Assembly: GCA_903813345.2 (NCBI GenBank)
Contig: CAIIXF020000011.1
Coordinates: 22,675,754 to 22,739,753, forward strand
Reading direction: 5' to 3'
Length of the DNA stretch: 64,000 bases
Origin: Owenia fusiformis
Lineage: Eukaryota > Annelida > Polychaeta > Sabellida > Oweniidae
Shown: piece after piece, positions 59,784-64,000 of the stretch
How the letters are laid out: every line of letters begins with the position of its first letter
How positions within the stretch are numbered: position 1 is the stretch's first letter
Translations under genes and position numbers: made by a program
The notes under the pieces: generated by a model
What the model saw: only the letters and a program-made list of their open reading frames with translations
Told to the model about the DNA's origin: nothing
Databases searched by the model: none

Positions 59784-61958
59784 ACAAAGTTGTTGATTTT
59801 CTTTCTCAGAGATATTTATTTTTATTTTTGACGTTTTATTTCTGAAGAAGTAGGATGGACATCCTACGAAACGTCAAAAATAAAAATAAATATCTCTGAG
59901 AAAGAAACCATGTTGAAATGGACCATGGCCATAACATGGTAAACCATGGTATGACCATGGTATACCATGGTATATGGCCATGAAATGCAATGAAATACCA
60001 TGGTAATACCATGGCCGATCATGATCGTTAAATGGCACCATTGCATTTCATGGTTAACAGTGCGTTTTTAACATGGAGTTTTCCATTGAAAAAATACTGC
60101 CGTTTCGCAGTATTTCATGGTCAGAAACCATCAAATGCAATGATATCATGGTCAAGTTCTCGGCCATGATATCATTGCATTTGATGGTTTCTTGACCATG
60201 ATATCATTGCATTTGATGGTTTCTGACCATGAAATACTGTGAAACGGCAGTATTTTTTCAATGGGAAACTCCATGTTAAAAAAGCGCTCCTGACCATGAA
60301 ATGCAATGGTGCCATTTAACGATCATGATATACCATGGTCAATTAACATGTAATTTTGTATCTAAAAAATACCACCGTTTCACAGTATTTCATGGTCAAA
60401 TACCATCAAATGCAATGATATCATGGTCTAGACATTTAACCATGATATGCAATGGAGCCATCCAATTATCATGATCTACCATGGTATACTGTGGAAACTA
60501 TACTAAAAATTTTGCATTAAAAAATACTGCTATTTTGCAGTATTTCAAGGTTGCAAACCATCAAATGCAATGAAGGACAGTCAAGATGTTTAATCGGAGA
60601 CTGGAGGTTTGACTTACAACATCTTAAGTTGATCTCAAATAAAAAAGTCAAATAAAAGTAAAGCATATTTGTTTAACAAAAAAAATTGTTTCTAGGGTTA
60701 TTAACTTAATTATTCATAATAGAAATTAATTTATTAAATAAAGATACAGAGGTATATTAAGTTGTGATTTTGATGAATATCAGAATCACTAATTATAATA
60801 ATTTGGTTATCTAATTAACATTTATTAATAAAGATATTTCATGTAAAAAATACATCGTATTTCATTGTATTTCGCTGCATTACAAGAAAGACCATTGCAT
60901 TTCATTGCACATCATGATCAATCATTGTATTTCATTGCATGTCATGGTTAAACGTGGTATTTCATTGCATTTCATGATCCATTTCAACTCTGACCAATTT
61001 TAGACTTGAGACTCTTCTAGAGTTCTTTTTAGCAATGAAATACCATGGTATAACCATGGTATTTGATGGTCAGGTTTGACAATGAAATGCTATGAAATAC
61101 AATCAACCACGAAATGCAATGATATGCCATGATAAATGATAGTTATGATTATGGCAATGAAATACCATGTATACCATAGTATTTGATGGTCAGGTTTGAC
61201 AATAAAATGCCATGAAATACCACCAACCATGAAATGCAATGATAAAACCATGACAAATGAGAGTTATGATTTTGGCAATGAAATGACATGGTATGACCAT
61301 GGTAATTGATTGTCACACGGTACAATAAAATGCCATGAAATGTCATCAACCATGATATACAATGGTAATACCATGGTAAATAATGGTCAGGTACATAACA
61401 ATAAAATATCATGGTATGACCATGACATTTGATTGTCACATTGTAGAATGAAATACCACCAACCATGATATGCAATGGTAATACCATGGTAAATGATGGT
61501 CAGGAACATGGCAATGAAATACCATGGTATGACCATGGTATTTGATTGTCACATCTTATAATGAAAATGCCATCAACCATGATATACCATGGTAAATTAT
61601 GGTCAGGAACATGGCATTGAAATACCATGGTATTTGATTGTCACATCTTACAATGAAATGCCATGAAATGCAATCAACCATGATATACAATGGTAATACC
61701 ATGGTAAATGATGGTCAGGAACATGGCAATGAAATACCATGATAATACCATGGTATTTGATGGCTAACTTTGGACATGAAATAACATGAAACATGGTATA
61801 ACATGATATACCATGGTCAAAAATTGACCAAAAAAACATCATTGCCACCATGGTCAGAGTTGATGGTAATTTCATTGCTGATCATGATAGACCATGGTAA
61901 ACCATGGTATACCATGGTATCATGGTTTACGTTTAAACATGGTAATCAACAACTTTGT
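59784..61958. mobile_element. 2.2-kb element filled with CCATGG/CATTTCATTG words
   Basis: ACAAAGTTGTTGATT (59784) and AATCAACAACTTTGT (to 61958) are perfect 15-bp inverted ends. Three parts follow. First, a ~109-bp hairpin (59799-59907) with arms starting TTCTTTCTCAGAGATATTTA. Second, a palindrome centred near 60165 with ~155-bp arms, containing TACTGCCGTTTCGCAGTATT and its inverse. Third, from about 61030 to 61790, seven or so tandem units of roughly 115-120 bp, each with GGCAATGAAATACCATGG-like and GGTAATACCATGGTAAATGA words. It has no credible protein; open frames here follow from the repeats. Confidence 0.7.
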
Positions 61959-64000
61959 TCTCACAAGTAATTTTTGTTGGGCTGTATGTGAAATTAATAA
62001 TTTGTACATAGAGGTCCCTTGTGGCTTATGATATTGGCTGAGAACAGAAATCGCTCCTCATTTTATATCCAGCACCCTTTGTCTAGGGCGTGTCACTGGA
62101 TATACCATGCCAGTGCTATAAAGATTTGTGTAGGCAAGACTATTCACTCTGGATACTGGTCACCACAAAGAATGACCACAGAAATCAAAGAATGAGTACT
62201 GGTCAAAAAATCTCAATGATCTCAACGGTACTTTAAAAAATCTGTTTGGGAAACTTGCAAAATTGAGCAAAACTTTGAATGCATATTTACTTGAAAATGT
62301 CAAAGTGATATTTATAATATTTTAATAATGATGATGATTGACATGAAGACCACTTCTTTTTACAGGCAAATCTACAAGAATTAGTTCACTGGGTGAAATT
62401 GATCTTTGAGTGTCATTAAGAAATATAACTAATTGTACTCTGGTGGCAAAATGTAAGGATGAGAGAATACATTGAGTAGGAGATGGTATGAAGACTAATA
62501 TGACCTCCCCCATCCCCTCTAAAAAGACATAGACATGACAAAATATCACCCCCTGGAAAAGTTTAACAATTGTTATAGATGCCAAACAAAGCCTCTTGAT
62601 GGTGACATTTAAAAAACACTAGGAAAGATGATTACAATTTATAAGACACCTAAAAACATAAATCTTGGGTAAACTGTTCTTGCACTGGTATGATGTGTTT
62701 AAATCTATACCACAACAGGTAGAAAATATATAATCCATAACATGGTCATATATAGTGAGAGTGGATTTTGCTCAACATTTGCTACTATGATCCACCTGCC
62801 AAATTCAAATGAAAATGCTGGTTTACCTGAGCAAGGTAAAAAGAATGTAACAGATGAGGAATCCCATGTTTTTAGTCTCCTGCAAGTCAGTTTTTCCTAC
62901 CTTAAGTTAGATTCCTTTGTTTCAGTTGTGAATCAGGCTCAAATTAGGCTTTCGATTGATAATGAATGCCCAATAGACTAGATGCGAGTAGAAATGATCT
63001 TGATTTACGTCATTAAATATTCAAAATTCAAAGTGATGTCAAATTTGAAATCTACATGTAAAAATACATATAAAAATATGGTTTCGAAAATTGTTTATCA
63101 ACTTTGAAAATTTAATCTTTTTTGAAAATGTGACTTCTATTTCGAGTTGATTCCCGATAGACCCCACATTACAAAATCACAAAAAGTGAAATATCTTTTC
63201 TTGTATTGGACATATAACATTTTCTTTTACTGGACATATATTGATACATAAGGGCTATATGAAAATTAAACCACTAAAACAGATGTAATTTAAGTTAAAG
63301 GGAACTTTCTACTATACCTGCCATGCTATCTGACCCGAGCGAGCCACCTGGTGGTGAAACTGGTAACTACCTACTCGCATTTGCGTTATTAGGAATTTTT
63401 ACCATATGACATACTTGATTGCTGGAAGAGTGTCTATCCTGAACACAGAGAAATTTGCCTCCTTATAGTTCAACCAAGTCACGGGACATTATCACGAGAC
63501 GCATGTGCAATAGCCATGAAGATATGGAAAGGGAATTTCATTTTCATATCCTGGAGCCAATTTCTATACCATTTGTAGTAACGGACGTTCGTAAGTCAAT
63601 TAATTGTTTAATTTGCGAATTTCAAAAAGTTGCACTTTCGTAAGATTCTTAAAGTTACGAACGATTCGTAAGGTTACGAAAATAGTGACGTCATGCCTGC
63701 TTTCGTTCATAGATTTAATAGCACCTCTGACCCTTTCATAACTTTATTTATATTGTGATTTGAGATGTTTTGTCATTCTAAATCAAAGAACACAAAGGTG
63801 ATCAACTTATCATCAGCCTATTTCTATATCTGTTTTATCATTTTTCATGGAATCTTTATTTCTATAACGTTCTTATTGTATGACTTTGGTTTTATTTTCT
63901 TGATAAACCCTGTCTGTTGGGCTATCTGTCCTGAAAATGGTGGAGTATGATGTCAACCCATTTCTAAATCTAGCTCTAAATGATTTACGAAACAGTACAA
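61959..64000. other. Gene-free right end
   Basis: No exon can be supported. A 79-codon frame at 62742-62981 has no homology I recognise and no clear splice sites. A TTCGTAAG-like word recurs at 63590-63680 in both orientations. Confidence 0.3.

Noticed and set aside
59824-59876. Hammerhead-ribozyme-like core (CTGAAGA, a stem, then GAAAC)
   Set aside because: The core words are present, but an extra A breaks the first pair of stem II, and the outer strands (GACGTTT and AAACGTC) pair with each other in a simple hairpin instead of forming separate stems I and III.
61149-61875. His/Met/Trp-rich repeat protein on the minus strand
   Set aside because: Frames are by-products of CCATGG-type repeats and are broken between units.
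62742-62981. Possible exon, 79 codons
   Set aside because: No homologous motif, no matching neighbouring exon and no convincing acceptor/donor pair.
1-64000. CRISPR array, operon, prophage or other prokaryotic system
   Set aside because: Spliced animal genes, poly(A) signals and eukaryotic transposons throughout; tandem repeats lack the spacer pattern of CRISPR.

Overview
The window is eukaryotic nuclear DNA from an invertebrate metazoan. It is AT-rich, its genes have short exons with GT-AG introns of hundreds to thousands of bases, and it carries many inverted-repeat transposons. I cannot assign a phylum from the sequence; a marine deuterostome or lophotrochozoan is a guess. Five protein-coding genes can be assembled exon by exon with every splice phase agreeing: an unnamed 260-aa gene (minus, 8347-10372), TMEM9 (minus, 13111-21398), METTL25 (plus, 22656-31115), a 506-aa type II membrane protein that looks like a DUF7164-type glycosyltransferase-like family member (plus, 41033-43331), and EXT2, the heparan sulfate co-polymerase subunit (minus, 46968-57575).

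Region by region. 1-8346 has no live host gene. It holds hairpin palindromes, a broken N-terminus resembling a transposon-derived protein, a 5'-truncated LINE with a restriction-like endonuclease flanked by a perfect 74-bp direct repeat (3108-5053), and a foldback element (7114-7840). 8347-10372 is the unnamed gene. 10373-13110 has two small inverted-repeat transposons. 13111-21398 is TMEM9, whose large fourth intron (13303-18519) contains two intact small transposons and a CCAAT-containing minisatellite. TMEM9 and METTL25 lie head to head about 1.26 kb apart. METTL25 intron 4 carries a nested insertion: a small transposon with long terminal inverted repeats, itself interrupted by a nearly intact antisense LINE. 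31116-41032 is gene-free and dominated by a 4-kb foldback structure (32299-36304) with a cysteine-rich CXC-like relic. 41033-43331 is the putative Golgi enzyme, with repeated TGACCT triplets in its first intron. 46968-57575 is EXT2. 57576-64000 holds no recognised gene but contains a 2.2-kb element packed with CCATGG-type words.

The most notable observation is in EXT2: two tandem, intact, diverged copies of the last coding exon, each with its own acceptor, stop codon and downstream poly(A) signal, so the gene could make two enzymes that differ only in the last ~115 residues of the GT64 domain. EXT2 intron 1 is also a multiple of three in length and free of stops. The genes are not an operon or pathway cluster. 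EXT2, the DUF7164-like protein and TMEM9 all belong to the secretory/endosomal membrane system, but nothing in the sequence shows that this is more than chance.
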